Assembly (NCBI RefSeq): GCF_032854445.1
Contig: NC_088295.1
Coordinates: forward strand, 55,843,249 to 55,907,248
DNA: 64,000 bases
Direction of reading: 5' to 3'
Origin: Liolophura sinensis
Lineage: Eukaryota > Mollusca > Polyplacophora > Chitonida > Chitonidae
Each line of letters begins with the position of its first letter. Positions within the stretch are counted from its first letter, which is position 1. Both the position numbers and the translations under genes were made by a program. Positions 24,070-37,799 of this stretch are shown piece after piece. The notes under the pieces were generated by a model. It searched no databases. It was not told the origin of the DNA and worked only from the letters and a program-made list of their open reading frames with translations.

Positions 24070-25062
24070 ACTATAAACGAGCTGTTAATGTCTGTAATTA
24101 TATACAGCAAATTAATAGTCACTAGTGTTCACTAATTTCATTTGTCCCACAAACATATTTTTCGCAATACCAAGCGTCACACATGAACATTGTTCTATGT
24201 CACTTTACAGCGTACATCATACATAAAATTACTCATTTTACACAACCATGGCTAGCCACTGATTTCACATTAAACCTTTGTTTTCTATATCGATCTAGTG
24301 ATGTGTCAGACTTTTTACACATCCGTACATGAATATAGATTAAAGACAAGATAACCTGATATAGGTATAATACTCAAGTTAAGCACCAAATAAGAAGGTC
24401 TTCATGTATTTAATTAGGACAGTCACGAGATACAAGTAGTTGAAAGCAGTGGCTGTATTATTCGATGAACATATAACATTACGTCTGGGACAATCGATTA
24501 GCCGATCTATAAATGTTGGTGAACATATTGTACATGTAATGCACATAAGGTTCAACGATTTATCGATAATTCTTTATTTACCGCTGTTTACTTTCGAGAG
24601 TAAATTTTGTCAGAACTAAGACTAAAGAATCTGGCTTCTATCTTGTCCACCATATAAATAGCAATTCAACAGATTTTTTTTATTGCTTCCACATGTGTCT
24701 TAAATACTTAACACTGCCAACGTATCAAGAGTCGTATGTTAATCACTGACATATAAGATACATGTACATTTATATACAGACCGGTGTTGACATATGATAG
24801 GTTACATAGCACTTTTCTCCTTGGTTGCGTCGTATAAAATGACTTACGTAGGAACGTAGTGTACTTAGGTTTTGATGGGCTTAATAAGACTAGTCAACTT
24901 TATTAAGTTGACACACTCGTGTAGAAATGGAAATTGTACAGTGACTTCATGGTTCTTTCCATCTTTATAGATATTTATAGTTCATACTGAATTGTGCTCC
25001 AGTTAGACCTATATTGGAATAAAAACGATGAATAACAGGCAAGTTCAGTCCTTAACAATTGT

Positions 25063-25134
25063 GGCTTGTTGGTCTAGTGGTATGATTCTCGCTTAGGGTG
25101 CGAGAGGTCCCGGGTTCAATTCCCGGACAAGCCC
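25063..25134 (+). tRNA. tRNA-Pro(AGG)
   Basis: Identical to the gene at 9528. Opens U4. Confidence 0.97.
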
Positions 25135-26950
25135 GAATATTTTCTTTACTTTACACATACAGAACAGCTTCTATTCGAACTGGGCACCTTAATGTGGCAG
25201 TTGTCGTATAAGTGAAATATTCTTGAGTACGGAGTAAAACACCTATCAACTTGAATGAAAATCAAACCAAGGGTGCCTTTCATGAAGCATACCTTGAGAT
25301 AAATAACCCTATGTGCACTTCATATGTCTACAACCTATACTGTCATGGTACTTAAGTGCTTACTTATAGCTGGGAGCAGGTTAATAAGCTAGCTGTACAA
25401 CAAAAATTGATCTGTACGTATATATCCTAGCTACAGAGGTATGTCACAATCAATAAACAAATCTACGGCAACCTGACAGGTAACTGACGGACTCACCGGG
25501 TCAACGTGCACAGATGGGGATAGAACAACAGCTGTTGAAATATTACATCTATGTGCAGAAATACCAGCATACATTTCTCATGTTTTTATTTCATGAATTA
25601 TTTTGGCATCATTTTTATGTTTTCTTCTCCTTTAACAGTCTGTGCTTGACAAATAATCATACCAAACATTTCGCCCAGATGTAAAATCCACATCAAGTTA
25701 GAACTGCTCATTGGTGATTCGTAAAAACCATCTGTTTGCCTCCAATCCTGTGATAATTCCAGCCTACTCAGTATCAACTTACAATGCTTTGTTTCAGACA
25801 ATTACATTCCCCCTCACAGTCGCGAAAGGCTTGGGATATGAAGAAAACTATCAGACCAGTGACGTGTGAGGCAGTTGTCAGCTCTTCACACATGAATACA
25901 GGCTACAGAAAACATGATGTAAATGTAGGCTCTGAGCTCTAAATAATCCACGCATTAGCTTTTTCTCGTGTGTGTAGTTAGGTGTGGTAGTCTGGAGGAA
26001 TAGTTGCGCAATAAACTGGCATAAACTGGAAAGGTGAAAAACACCTTATGTCACCCGAATGTTATGTTTTCACTAAAAATGCAGCCGTGGAGTAAGCTAC
26101 AATATGTAGAGCAAGAGGTAAGCCTATCTATAACTGGTAACAAACTACATACAATACGGTCCGTTTGTTAAACATAATTGTTTTATTCACGGCTATATAC
26201 TTCCAAGTAAATATGGCTAGCACTTAGAGTAAGCAGTCTTACTTCAGTTCTGTCTCTCAAGAGAACTATCTATTGTAGAGAGCAATAGATCTCTTACCAG
26301 TTTTAGTGGTGTCTTTATGTTATTAGCAATGCCAGCGTGTCTCATATAGAGTTACATGTTAATCTGTGTGATATTGCACTAATCTTCTGATGCTTGCATC
26401 ATATTACTAACAAAGGATCAGCGTGAGGTTGAGGTTTGAACGGATTAATGGCATCAGCCCATTCATTTCTATTGGACGAGAAGAGGTTCCTATCCTAGGA
26501 AAGATCACATCCAACATAGTATACATCTTTCATATAGACCAAACATTTTACTGTATCGCTGAGACGAAAGATTGAGGGTTTTAGTCTCATATCTCTTATG
26601 TGAGCTCAATGTCGATTTAAAATAGCTCACCCGACCTGGTCTTAATATCTTGAGATCAATTATCGCTTTACAGCATTTGTATTTTTTGTAAGATGTTCAC
26701 CCATAGAAGAAGCCTTTGTATTGGGTGGCTAGGGGTTTTTATCCTATAGGGCACCTCACAGACAACTTTTATGTATCATATTTTATAGACCACATATTTT
26801 ACCATGTCATTGGGACGTTACACTCAAAAACTTAATCTGTTAACTTTAACACAAAGTCTGTTGCCTGAATGATGCTAGAATGTATTCTGGTATCTTACAT
26901 AATATTTTGTCATATCCAACATAAAATCCTGTTGGTCAGATGGAATCGTT

Positions 26951-27100
26951 ATTTATTTATTTGATTGTTGTTTTAGGCCATACTCAGGAATTATTCATTT
27001 ATACGACGGCGGCCAGGATTATGATGGGAGGAAACTGGACATAGCCTGGATGAAACCCACGACCATCCGCAGGTTGCTGTAAGACCTTTCTCCGTCGACC
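26951..27100 (-). mobile_element. SINE-1 fragment, first position (U4)
   Basis: Ortholog of 11641-11790. Confidence 0.85.
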
Positions 27101-27454
27101 GAATAGAATCTATATTTTAAATTATAGAATGTGTGTGTTATATTTTACAGAACAATGTGGAGCAATAGCTGAATACATTCTAGCATCACTCAGGTCACAG
27201 ACTTGCTATTAAAATTAAAAGATTCATTTTTTGAGTAGTTTGAGGGATTTATAACCTCACATCTCTTACGAGGGTCAAGTATTGATTTACGAAGGCTTCA
27301 ACGACTTGGCCTTTCAGGATGGCCTATAGGGCTCATTTAACGAATGCAACAGCGATACTGACATAATTGCCTGGGTTTTCATATATTTAATGACCAATTG
27401 GCTGATTACCCACATTTGCATTAGTTTATGAAGGCTTATGTTTCTATTTGATTG

Positions 27455-27557
27455 GGTTTTTACGCCATACTCAAGAATATTTTACTTATACGCCAGCATT
27501 ATGGTGGGAGGAAACCGGGCAGAACCCGGGGGAAACCCACGACCATCTGCAGGTTGT
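27455..27557 (-). mobile_element. SINE-1 fragment, second position (U4)
   Basis: Ortholog of 12145-12252; lacks GGCCGC from the GCCGGCCGCCAGC block. Confidence 0.85.
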
Positions 27558-27863
27558 GGTCAGGAACAAAGGCTTACATTCTGTATAACATGGGCGGGAT
27601 TGTGCTTAAAGCCTATTATAGAGAGACTTCACGAAATCAATAAACATACCTGCGGCGGTCAGAGAAACAGCTGTTCAAATATATGCGCAGAGATTATAAA
27701 CTAACTGATTTTTGAAATCATTTCATTTCAGCGATAGATAAAACTCAGAACTTACTCATGACAGCCTTTTTCATTTTGGCTGTAAGACCAGGCATTTATT
27801 ATCAAAACTAAATTCAGTTTATCTGCCTAGAATTCAAATAAAACAATATTGAAAATAAAAACT

Positions 27864-27935
27864 GGGCTTGTCCGGGAATTGAACCCGGGACCTCTCGCAC
27901 CCGAAGCGAGAATCATACCCCTAGACCAACAAGCA
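27864..27935 (-). tRNA. tRNA-Pro(CGG), first acceptor pair broken
   Basis: The first base is T instead of G, so pair 1:72 becomes T-C. Everything else is consensus. Base 1 matters for 5' processing and for proline identity, so function is doubtful. Confidence 0.88.
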
Positions 27936-29151
27936 TCGGTGAGAATAGGATGAAATATATATTCATAAAAAAACGTTAGCTGGTGAGGTGTGGTGCTATG
28001 TTCATATATTATGTATTTATATGTTTATATATATGTTCATATATTATGTGACATATATGCCTGCTAGGCAGTCATGTATGTTGACGCTTATCGTACTACT
28101 TACATATTGTATACCATGTCAAAAGACTGGAGTGTTTTGTATTGATCCGAAAACAGCCTTAAACACATAGGGACAGTTTATCAGCCTGTTCCGTCCTGAA
28201 TGTATTAAATGTTAAATAAAAATGTGGTGTACTCGCACACGGTATAAGAGTTACAGACATCATAAAACAAACTGCCAAAAATCACATATAGGCAAAATAT
28301 TTGTGAGAAATAAAATTCTAATATCTAGGATGTTAATTATTTCATTGACTGGTGTAACCATTTACATTTGTTTTGGTATTTTTTTATCTCAACAAACAGT
28401 GCACAGCATTATCACCTACACAGGTCAACTGAGATACACTTTTAATTTTGATTCTTGAAACTTTATAGCTAGCTTGGTATACATGGTTTAGATAGTGACT
28501 GAATTTAGACATGCTTTTTTATCATTTCAAAACCCTTGATTTCTTTTTTTATGGTCTCTGTTATATTATTTCTTATTTCATATTCTTACCGGTGTTTGAT
28601 GATAAAACCTAACTTTATGTTGGCTATTCATTTTGTGAATATTGACGTAATGGACGTCCATTATCGTTGATGACTAGTATACCGCTAAGAGTGTTTGTCA
28701 CGATTTGCTATCGTTCAGGGTTTTGAATTCGAAAAATGAAAAACATGATGGTATAATATTCAGCTTACGGTGATTATTCTAAATTCTTAGGTGCAATATC
28801 CACCATGATGAAACTGCTCCACTGGGCTTTGTAAAGACAATATGTTTATTTCCAACAGGGACTTGTGATTGTAACTAATGTAACCCGACGAAGTATGTAT
28901 GTTTGGTGTTTGAGGGTCGTACTTAACAATTTTCCTCACACGACGACGACCTCGGGCAGAGTATCTATGTATGTACTATAATTGGGGTTTCATGACCCCT
29001 GACAGTGTAAGCTTGCTTTCACAGAATGGCTTTCCCAAGCCCAGTACTCAGATTTGGAATATAAAGAATATATTCATGTGCCATATTTGGAGTCAAAATG
29101 TGAAGGTGGAAGGTGGAATAATTTTACCAGTGAATAATCAAAATGTTTATC

Positions 29152-29223
29152 GGGCTCGTCCGGGAATTGAACCCGGGACCTCTCGCACCCAAAGCGAGAA
29201 TCATACCTCTAGACCAACGAGCC
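29152..29223 (-). tRNA. tRNA-Pro(TGG)
   Basis: Identical to the gene at 8474. The downstream flank before it (29100-29120) has a local deletion. Confidence 0.97.
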
Positions 29224-30212
29224 ACTATAAACGGCTTGTTAATGTCTGTAATTATATACAGAAAATTAATAGTCACTAGTGTTCACTAATTTCATTTGTC
29301 CAACAAACACATTTATCACATTACCAAGCGTTCCACAAGAACATTGTTATATGTCACTTTACAGCGTTATCATACGTAAAATTACTCATTTTACACAACC
29401 ATGTCTAGCCACTGGTTTCACATTAAATATTGATTTTCTATATCGATCTAGTGATGTGTCAGACTTTTTACACATCCGTACATGAATATAGATTAAAGAC
29501 AAGATATAACCCAATATAGGTATAACACTCAAGTTAAGCATTAAGTATGATGTTCTTCATGAAACTAATTAGGATAGTCACGAGATACAAGTAGTTGAAT
29601 GCAGTGGCTGTATTATTCGAGGAACATATAACATTGTGTGTGGGGCAAATGACAAGCCGATCTATAAATGTTGGTGAACATATTGTACATGTAATGCACA
29701 TAAGGTTCAACGATTTATCGATAATTCTTTATTTACCGCTGTTTACTTGCGACAGTAAATTTTGTCAGAACTAAGACTAAAGAATCTGGCTTCTATCTTG
29801 TCCACCATATAAATAGCAATTCAACAGATTTCTTTTATTAATACTTACTTTATTAAATACTTAACACTGCCAACGTATCAAGAGTCTCATGTTAATCGCT
29901 GACATATAAGATACATGTACATTTATATACAGACCGGTGTTGACATATGATAGGTTACATAGCACTTTTCTCCTCATGGCTGCGTCGTATAAAATGACTT
30001 ACGTAGGAACGTAGTGTACTTAGGTTTGATGGGCTTAATAAGACTAACTTTATTAAGTTGACACACTCGTGTAGAAATGGAGATTGTACAGTGACTTTAT
30101 GGTTTTTTCCATCTGTATAGATATTTATAGTTCATACTGAATTGTGCTCCAGTTAGACCTATATTGGAATAAAAACGATGAATAACAGGCAAGTTTAGTC
30201 CTTAACAAGTGT

Positions 30213-30284
30213 GGCTTGTTGGTCTAGTGGTATGATTCTCGCTTAGGGTGCGAGAGGTCCCGGGTTCAATTCCCGGACAAGCCC
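30213..30284 (+). tRNA. tRNA-Pro(AGG)
   Basis: Identical to the gene at 9528. Opens U5. Confidence 0.97.
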
Positions 30285-31770
30285 GAATATTTTCTTTACT
30301 TTACACATACAGAACAGTTTCTATTCGAAATGGGCACCTTAATGTTGCAGTTGTCGTATAAGTGAAATATTCTTGAGTACGGAGTAAAACACCAATTAAA
30401 TTCAATTAAAATCAAACCAAGGGTGGCTTTCATGAAGCATACTTTGAGATAACTAACCCTAGGTGCACTTCATATGTCTACAACATATACTGTCATGGTA
30501 CTTAAGTGCTTACTTATAGCTGGGAGCAGGTTAATAAGCTAGCTGTACAACAAAAATTGGTCTGTGCGTATATATCCTAGCTACAGAGGTATGTGACAAT
30601 CAATAAACAAATCTACGGCAACCTGACAGGTAACAAACGGACTCATCGGGTCAACGTGCACAGATCGGGATAGAACAACAGCTGTTGAAATATTACATGT
30701 ATGTACAGAAATACCAACTTACATTTCTCATGTTTTTATTTCATGAATTATTTTGGCATCTTTTTTATGTTTTCTTCCCCTTTAACAGTCTGCGCTTGAC
30801 AAATAATCATACCAAACATTTTGCCCAGGTGCAAAATCCTCATCAAGATAGAACTTGGTTATTCGTAAAGACCATCTGTTTGTGTCCAATCCTGTGATAA
30901 TCCCAGCCTACGCAGTATCAACTTACAATGCTTTGTTTCAGACAATTACATTCCCCGGTACAGTCGAGACAGGCTTGGGATATAAAGAAAACTATCAGAC
31001 CATTGACGTGTGAGGCAGTTGTCAGCTCTTCCCACATGAATACAGGCTACAGAAAACATGTAGAATGATATAAATGTAGGCTCTGAGCTCTAAATAATCC
31101 ACGCATTAGCTACTTCTCGTGTGTCTAATTAGGTGTGGTAGTCTGGAGGAATAGTTGAGGCATAAACTGGCATAAACTGGAAAGGTGAAAAAACACCTGA
31201 TGTCACCCGAATGTTATGTTTTCACTGAAAATGCAGCCGTGGAGTAAGCTACAATATGTAAAGCAAGGGACAAGCCTATCTATAACTGGTAACAAACTAC
31301 ATACAATACGGTCCGTTTGTTAAACATAATTGTTTTATTCACGGCTATATACTTCCAATTAAATATGGCTAGCACTTAGAGTAAGCAGTCTTACTTCAGT
31401 TCTGTCTCTCAAGAGAACTATCTATTGTAGAGAGCAATAGATCTCTTACCAGTTTTAGTGGTATCTTTATGTTATTAGCAATGCCAGAGTGTCTCATATA
31501 GAGTTACATGTTAATCTGTGTGATATTGCACTAATCTGCTGATGCTTGCATCATATTACTAACATAGGATCAGCGTGAGGTTGAGGTTTGAACGGATTAA
31601 TGCCATCAGCCCATTTATTTTATCAGAAACATGCTTTCGTGGAATCGTAATTATGTCATGGTTTTAGATTGTTATATTTATAGGTGTTTAAATCTCACAT
31701 TTTATTGTGGTCCATTGATATTCTTGACTGCAATAAAAGCGATAAATAACGAAGAAAGTAATTTGATAAA

Positions 31771-31801
31771 CGCTTTCGGTGAGTTCAATTCCCGGTCAAC
31801 C
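31771..31801 (+). pseudogene. AGG-type tRNA relic, shortened (U5)
   Basis: Ortholog of 11053 that lost the CGAGAGATCCC part; the T-loop word GAGTTCAATTCCCGG remains. Confidence 0.75.
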
Positions 31802-32345
31802 ATATCCGTTTTTGTTTACAGCCTGCATTTTTGTGAGGCGTTTACACATACAGAACAGTTTCTATTGGACGAGAAGAGGTTCCTATCCTAGGAAAGATCA
31901 CATCCAACATAGTATACATCTTTCATATAGACCAAACATTTTACTGTATCGCTGAGACGAAAGACTGAGGGTTTTAGTCTCATATCTCTTATGCGAGCTC
32001 AATGTCGATTTACGATAGATCCCCCGACCTGGTCTTAAGATCTTGGAATTGATTATCGCTTTATAGCATATGTATTTTTTGTGAGATGTTTACCAATGCA
32101 GGAAGCCTTTCTCTTGGATGGCTAGGGGTTTCTGTCCTTCAGGGCACGTCACAGACAACTTGGTATGTATCATATTTTATAGACCACATATTTTAGCATG
32201 TTGTTGGGACGTTACACTCAAAAACTTAATCTGTTAACTTTAACACACAGTCTGTTGTCTGAATGATGCTACAATGTATTCTGGTATCTTTACATAATAT
32301 TCTGTCATATCCAACATAAAATCCTGTTGATCATATAGAATCGTT

Positions 32346-32496
32346 ATTTATTTATTTGATTGTTGTTTTATTCCGTACTCAGGAATTATTCACTTATACG
32401 GCGGCGGCCAGGATTATGATGAGAGGAAACCGGACACAGCCCGGATAAAACCTACGACTATCCGTAGGTTGCTGCAAAACCTTCCTCCGTCGACCG
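32346..32496 (-). mobile_element. SINE-1 fragment, first position (U5)
   Basis: Ortholog of 11641-11790. Confidence 0.85.
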
Positions 32497-32849
32497 AATA
32501 GAGTCTTTATGTTGAATTAATAGAATGTGTGTGTTATATTTGACAGAACAATCTGCAGCAATAGCTGAATACATTCTAGCATCACTCAGACAACAGACTT
32601 GCTATTAAAATTAAGAGATGAATTTTTGAGTAGTGTGAGGGATTTATAGTCTCACATTTCTTATGAGGGTCAAGTATCGATTTACGAAGGCTTCAACGAC
32701 TTGGCCTTTCAGGATTGCCTAAAGGACTCATTTAACGAATGCAACAGCGATATTGACAGAATTGCTTGGGTTTTCATATATTTAATGACCAATTGGCTGA
32801 TTACCCACATTTGCATTATTTTACGAAGGCTTATGTTTTTGTTTGATTG

Positions 32850-32951
32850 GGTTTTTACGCCATGCTCAAGAATATTTTACTTATACGCCGGCCGCCAGCA
32901 TTATGGTGGGAGGAAACCGGGCAGAACCTGGTTAAAAACCCACGACCATCA
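32850..32951 (-). mobile_element. SINE-1 fragment, second position (U5)
   Basis: Ortholog of 17195-17296, sharing its deletion. Confidence 0.85.
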
Positions 32952-33248
32952 GAGAAGGCTTACATTCTGCATAACATGGGCGGGATTGTGCTTAAAGCCT
33001 ATTGTAGAGAGACTTCACGAAATCAATAAACATACCTGCGGTGGTCAGAGAAACAGCTGTTCAAATATATGCGCAGAGATTTTAAAATAACTGATTTTTG
33101 TAATCATTTCATTTCAGGGATAGTTAAAACTCAGAACTTACTCATGACAGCCTTTTTCATTTTCGCTGTAAGACCTGGCATTTATTATCAAAACTAAATT
33201 CAGTTTATCTGCCTAGAATTCAAATAAAACAATACTGAAATAAAAACT

Positions 33249-33320
33249 GGGCTTGTCCGGGAATTGAACCCGGGACCTCTCGCACCCGAAGCGAGAATCA
33301 TACCCCTAGACCAACAAGCC
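33249..33320 (-). tRNA. tRNA-Pro(CGG)
   Basis: Consensus CGG gene, identical to 22688. Confidence 0.97.
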
Positions 33321-34580
33321 TCGGTGAACATAATAATGAGAGACATGTTCATAAAAGTGTGTTGAACAGTGAGGTGTGGCGATATAGTATCACGTGCTGG
33401 CTTGTGTACAAATGTTTTGATAGTGTCATGACATTTATGTTCAGCTAGGCAGTCATGTATGTTGACGCTTATCGTACTACTTACATATTGTATACCATGT
33501 CAAAAGACTGGAGTGTTTTGTATTGATCTGAAAAGAGCCTTAAACACATAAGAACAGCTTATCAGCCTGTTCCGCCCAAAAAATATTAAATATTAAACAA
33601 AAACGTGATGTACTCGCACACGAGTATAAGAATTACAGACCACATAAAACAAACTGACAAAAATCATACGTAGGCATATATTTGGGAAAAATAAAATACT
33701 AATATCTAGGATGTTAAACCTTTCTTTGAATTTGTAACCATTTACATTTGTTTTAGTATTTTCTATCTCAGCAAACAGTGCACAGACAGCATTATCACCT
33801 ACAAAGGTCAACTGAGATACACTTTTAATTTTGATTCATGAAAATTTATAGCTAGCTTGGTATACATGGTTTATATAGTGACTGAATTTAGACATGCCTT
33901 TTAAATCATTTGAAAACTCCTGACTTCTTTTTTATGGTCACTGTTATATTATTTCTTATTTCATATTCTTTCTTACCAGTGTTTGATGATAAAACCTAAC
34001 TTTATGTTGGCTATTCATTTTGTGAATATTGACGTACTGGACGTCCATTATCGTTGATGACTAGTATACCGCTAAGAGTGTTTGTCACGATTTGCTATCG
34101 TTCAGGGTTTTGAATTCGAAAAATGAAAAACATGATGGTATAATATTCAGCACTTGTTAAAGCTTACGGTGATTATTCTAAATTCTTAGGTGCAATATCC
34201 ACCATGATGAAACTGTTCCACTGCGCTTTGTAAAGACAATATGTTTATTTCCAACAGGGACTTGTGATTGTAACTCCTGTAACCCGACGAAGTATGTATG
34301 TTTGGTGTTTGAGGGTTGTACTTAACAATTTTCCTCACACGACGACGACCTCGGGCAGAGTATCTATGTATGTATTACACTTGGGGTTTTGACGGTCCTT
34401 GACAGTGTAAGCTTGCTTTCACAGAATGGCTTTCCCAAGTCCAGTACTCAGATTTGGAATATATAAAGAATATATTCATGTGCCATATTTTGAGTCAAAA
34501 TGTGAATGTAAATTAACCACAATTTACATATGGAGGTGTTGTTGGAATAATTTTACCAGTGAATAATCAAAATGTTTATC

Positions 34581-34652
34581 GGGCTCGTCCGGGAATTGAA
34601 CCCGGGACCTCTCGCACCCAAAGCGAGAATCATACCTCTAGACCAACGAGCC
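34581..34652 (-). tRNA. tRNA-Pro(TGG)
   Basis: Identical to the gene at 8474. Confidence 0.97.
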
Positions 34653-35641
34653 ACTATAAACGGCTTGTTAATGTCTGTAATTATATACAGAAAATTAATA
34701 GTCACTAGTGTTCACTAATTTCATTTGTCCAACAAACACATTTATCACATTACCAAGAGTCCCACATGAACATTGTTATATGTCACTTTACGTTATCATA
34801 CGTAAAATTACTCATTTTACACAACCATGTCTAGCCCCTGGTTTCACATTAAACATTGATTTTCTATATCGATCTAGTGATGTGTCAGACTTTTTACACA
34901 TCCGTACATGAATATAGATTAAAGACAAGATATAACCCGATATAGGTATAACACTCAAGTTAAGCATTAAGTATGATGTTCTTCATGAATCTAATTAGAA
35001 TAATCACGAGATACAAGTAGTTGAATGCTGTGCCAGTGTTATTCGAGGAACATATAACATTGTGTGTGGGGCAAATGACAAGCCGATCTATAAATGTTGG
35101 TGAACATATTGTACATGTAATGCACATAAGGTTCAACGATTTATCGATAATTCTTTATTTACCGCTGTTTACTAACGAGAGTAAATTTTGTCAGAACTAA
35201 GACTAAAGAATCTGGCTTCTATCTTGTCCACCATATAAATAGCAATTCAACAGATTTCTTTTATTAATACTTACTTTATTAAATACTTAACACTGCCAAC
35301 GTATCAAGAGTCTCATGTTAATCACTGACATATAAGATACATGTACATTTATATACAGACCGGTGTTGACATATGATAGGTTACATAGCACTTTTCTCCT
35401 TGGTTGCGTCGTATAAAATTACTTACGTAGGAACGTAGTGTACTTAGGTTTTGATGGGCTTAATAAGACTAGTCAACTTGATTAAGTTGACACACTTGTG
35501 TAGAAATGGAGATTGTACAGTGACTTTATGGTTCTTTCCATCTTTATAAATATTTATAGTTCATACTGAATTGTGCTCCAGTTAGACCTATATCGGAATA
35601 AAAACGATAAATAACTGGCAAGTTCAGTCCCTAAAAAGTGT

Positions 35642-35713
35642 GGCTTGTTGGTCTAGTGGTATGATTCTCGCTTAGGGTGCGAGAGGTCCCGGGTTCAATT
35701 CCCGGACAAGCCC
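35642..35713 (+). tRNA. tRNA-Pro(AGG)
   Basis: Identical to the gene at 9528. LINE A begins about 93 bp downstream. Confidence 0.97.
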
Positions 35714-35806
35714 GAATATTTTCTTAACTTTACACATACAGAACAGTTTCTATTCGAACTGGGCACCTTAATGTGGCAGTTGTCCTATAAGTGAAAGCTA
35801 CTATAA

Positions 35807-37522
35807 ACGACTTTCAGGCAGAAGGTAAAAGGGGCTCAATAATTCGAGCTAAGGGAAGGTACTTTCCACAACGGGAATCTGATAAAATCTATGAAATGTC
35901 ATAGAGACGAATCATGTATACATGACCAACAAGCAGACATCTCTAAATGTGTGTGCAGTTATTATAAGAGTTTGTATTCTTCTCAAGGGGTTGACACAGA
36001 TGCCCAAAATAAATTTTTGTCCTCAAATTTTTTTGTCCCATGTAGGTCAAAAAGAATTGGATGCTTGCTTTATTAGCTTAGACCAAGAAAAAGCATTTGA
36101 TAGGGTTGAATGGTCTTTCTTATTTAATTGTTTAGAAAAGTATAATTTTGGCCCATCATTTTGCAGATGGGTGAGGTTATTATATACTGATAAAAATAGC
36201 TCTGTATTAGTTAATGGTTATGTTACTGAACAGTTTGCTCTAGAAAGAGGTGTTAGACAAGGATGTGCATTATCACCATTACTGCACATACTTACTTTAG
36301 AACCCTTTATAAAGGCTGTCAGGCAGTGTGAAAGAATTAGAGGTATACCTATGCCTGGTACAAGCAGACAGGCTAAGATTGCTGCACATGCTGACGACGC
36401 TACGATTATTGTGTCTGATGAAGAATCAGCTCATCATGTTATTAAATTGGTCCATGAATTTCGGAGAGCATCAGGGGCTAAACTTAATGTGGCTAAAAGT
36501 GTGGTACTTCCTATTGGTACATGGAAGGTCAGTGACGATACTGTAGCCGGCTTTAGGACTGTGGAAAACATTAAAATATGTGGTGTATATTTTGGTGAAA
36601 ACCAGGAAGATCTAAACATTGAACGTGTACTCAAGAAAGTAAAAAAAAAAAAATGTGTCATGTTGGGGTGACCGGTACCTTACAATGCAGGGCCGGGCTG
36701 TTACAATTAATACTGTTGCCTTGTCTGTTCTGTGGTATATTGGCCAATGTTTTATCTTAACACCAAAATGTATTTTACACGGTACTCAGCATGTCTTTAA
36801 GTTTCTTTGGAATGGCAAACCAGAAGCTATTAAGAGATCTGTTTTGTTTAATGCATATGATAACGGTGGGTTAAATATCCACAATATTTTTTGCAAACTG
36901 AAGGTATTTGCAGTCAAACATGTCTTAAAATTTTTGAACGACACTGGAGATATAGCGGATTGGAGATATTTTGCTATTTACTGGCTTGGAATTTCACTAA
37001 ACCAGGTTAAGCCAGAGTTTGCGAGGTCAAGCTTACCGCACTCGTTAATGCTCACAGCCTTTTATAGGTTTGTGTTGTCTGCCTGGAAAGAATTTTATCA
37101 TGGTCAACAGTTATCTCCAGCAGTGTTTCACAATAAATTTATATATAGTGCCTTTCTGTCCAAGATTTCTAAACCTCCGAGAGTTGTAGCTTCTCAACCA
37201 ATGTTACCGTGGCCTCGGATATGGCGTACAATGTTCAACGCCTTCCTGGATAACAATCTTTTAAATTTTTCATTTAAATTAGTTCATAATATTCTGCCTG
37301 TCAAGGAGATTCTCTTAAGAAGAAATATATGTACAGATGATTTGTGTAGCTTTTGTGGTAAATCCGAAACCAGGAATCATTTGTTTGTAGAAAGCAAACG
37401 TTACACAACAGGTACTGTTGAATTTTCAAAGGCTTTTTTGGATGTATGGAAGCTTTATCCCTGCATTTTCAGAGAAGGATCTAATACACAAATTGTTTGG
37501 TGTTCCGTTATCATAGGACGAG
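35807..37522 (+). mobile_element. LINE A: L1/Tx1-like fragment, truncated at both ends
   Basis: Plus-strand piece of ORF2 from the linker before the RT domain to just after the C-terminal zinc finger. There is no endonuclease, ORF1 or poly(A) tail. At about 36020 roughly 500 bp of the RT N-terminal part are deleted relative to LINE C. Sequence at both ends goes directly into unit DNA with a net loss of about 220 bp, so this is not a clean insertion. Confidence 0.85.
35922..37522 (+). pseudogene. LINE A ORF2 remnant (reverse transcriptase)
   Basis: The RT domain shows LDQEKAFDRVEWSFLF, RGVRQGCALSPLL and the catalytic box as HADDAT (normally FADD). Later come KICGVYFG and the finger CSFCGKSETRNHLF. 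The first open frame ends at 36671 just after a run of 12 A. The protein resumes in another frame at 36655, so the A run has slipped. It is dead: no endonuclease, shifted frame and missing RT N-terminus. Clade assignment (L1/Tx1) comes from motif pattern and from the ORF1 fingers of LINEs B and C. Confidence 0.85.
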
Positions 37523-37685
37523 AATTCAATAAACACATCTACGGCAACCTGACAGGTAACATGACAGACTAACCGGGTCAACGTGCACAGATCGAGATAG
37601 AACAACAGCTGTTGAAATATTACATGTATGTGCAGAAGTACCAACTTACATTTCTCATGTTTTTATTAAAAGGCTATCTTTTAAG

Positions 37686-37783
37686 AAAGTGCTCTGCTGC
37701 ACATACCTGAACCTGCCGTCCCTCAGAGCAGACAACACATAGGGTACCACATAAGAGTTCACCACGTCTGTTAATCTTGCCGA
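37686..37783 (-). pseudogene. Exon-like fragment resembling a 7TM receptor TM7/helix 8 (U6 copy)
   Basis: The minus strand reads DVVNSYVVPYVLSALRDGRF, which resembles the TM7 N-x4-P-Y motif and the start of helix 8 in rhodopsin-family receptors. The U7 copy (42810-42907) keeps the frame with mostly conservative changes. An upstream in-frame stop and an adjacent SINE cut it off. It is a fragment at best; family assignment is tentative. Confidence 0.35.
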
Positions 37784-37799
37784 GGTGTCATATTACAGT

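Larger units (their letters stand above)
19630..25062. repeat. Array unit U3 (5,433 bp)
   Basis: Collinear with U1. It begins with the defective AGG copy and keeps the AGG relic at 21183. CGG (22688) and TGG (23998) are consensus. Confidence 0.9.
25063..30212. repeat. Array unit U4 (5,150 bp)
   Basis: Collinear with U3. A deletion at about 26468 removes the AGG relic and joins CCCATTCATT to TCTATTGGACGAG. Its CGG gene has lost the first acceptor pair. Confidence 0.9.
30213..35641. repeat. Array unit U5 (5,429 bp)
   Basis: Collinear with U1. The AGG relic is further eroded (31771-31801). All three main tRNA genes are consensus, making U5 the only wholly intact large unit. Confidence 0.9.

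Noticed and set aside
28971-29279. Open frame of 102 codons with PGIEPGTSRT
   Set aside because: It is the antisense reading of the TGG tRNA gene at 29152. The same peptide arises over other proline tRNA genes (for example 50404-50634), a well-known artefact.
32701-33090. Open frame of 129 codons repeated across units
   Set aside because: It runs through the SINE-1 fragment and unit flank. Equivalent frames in other units are broken, so openness is chance.
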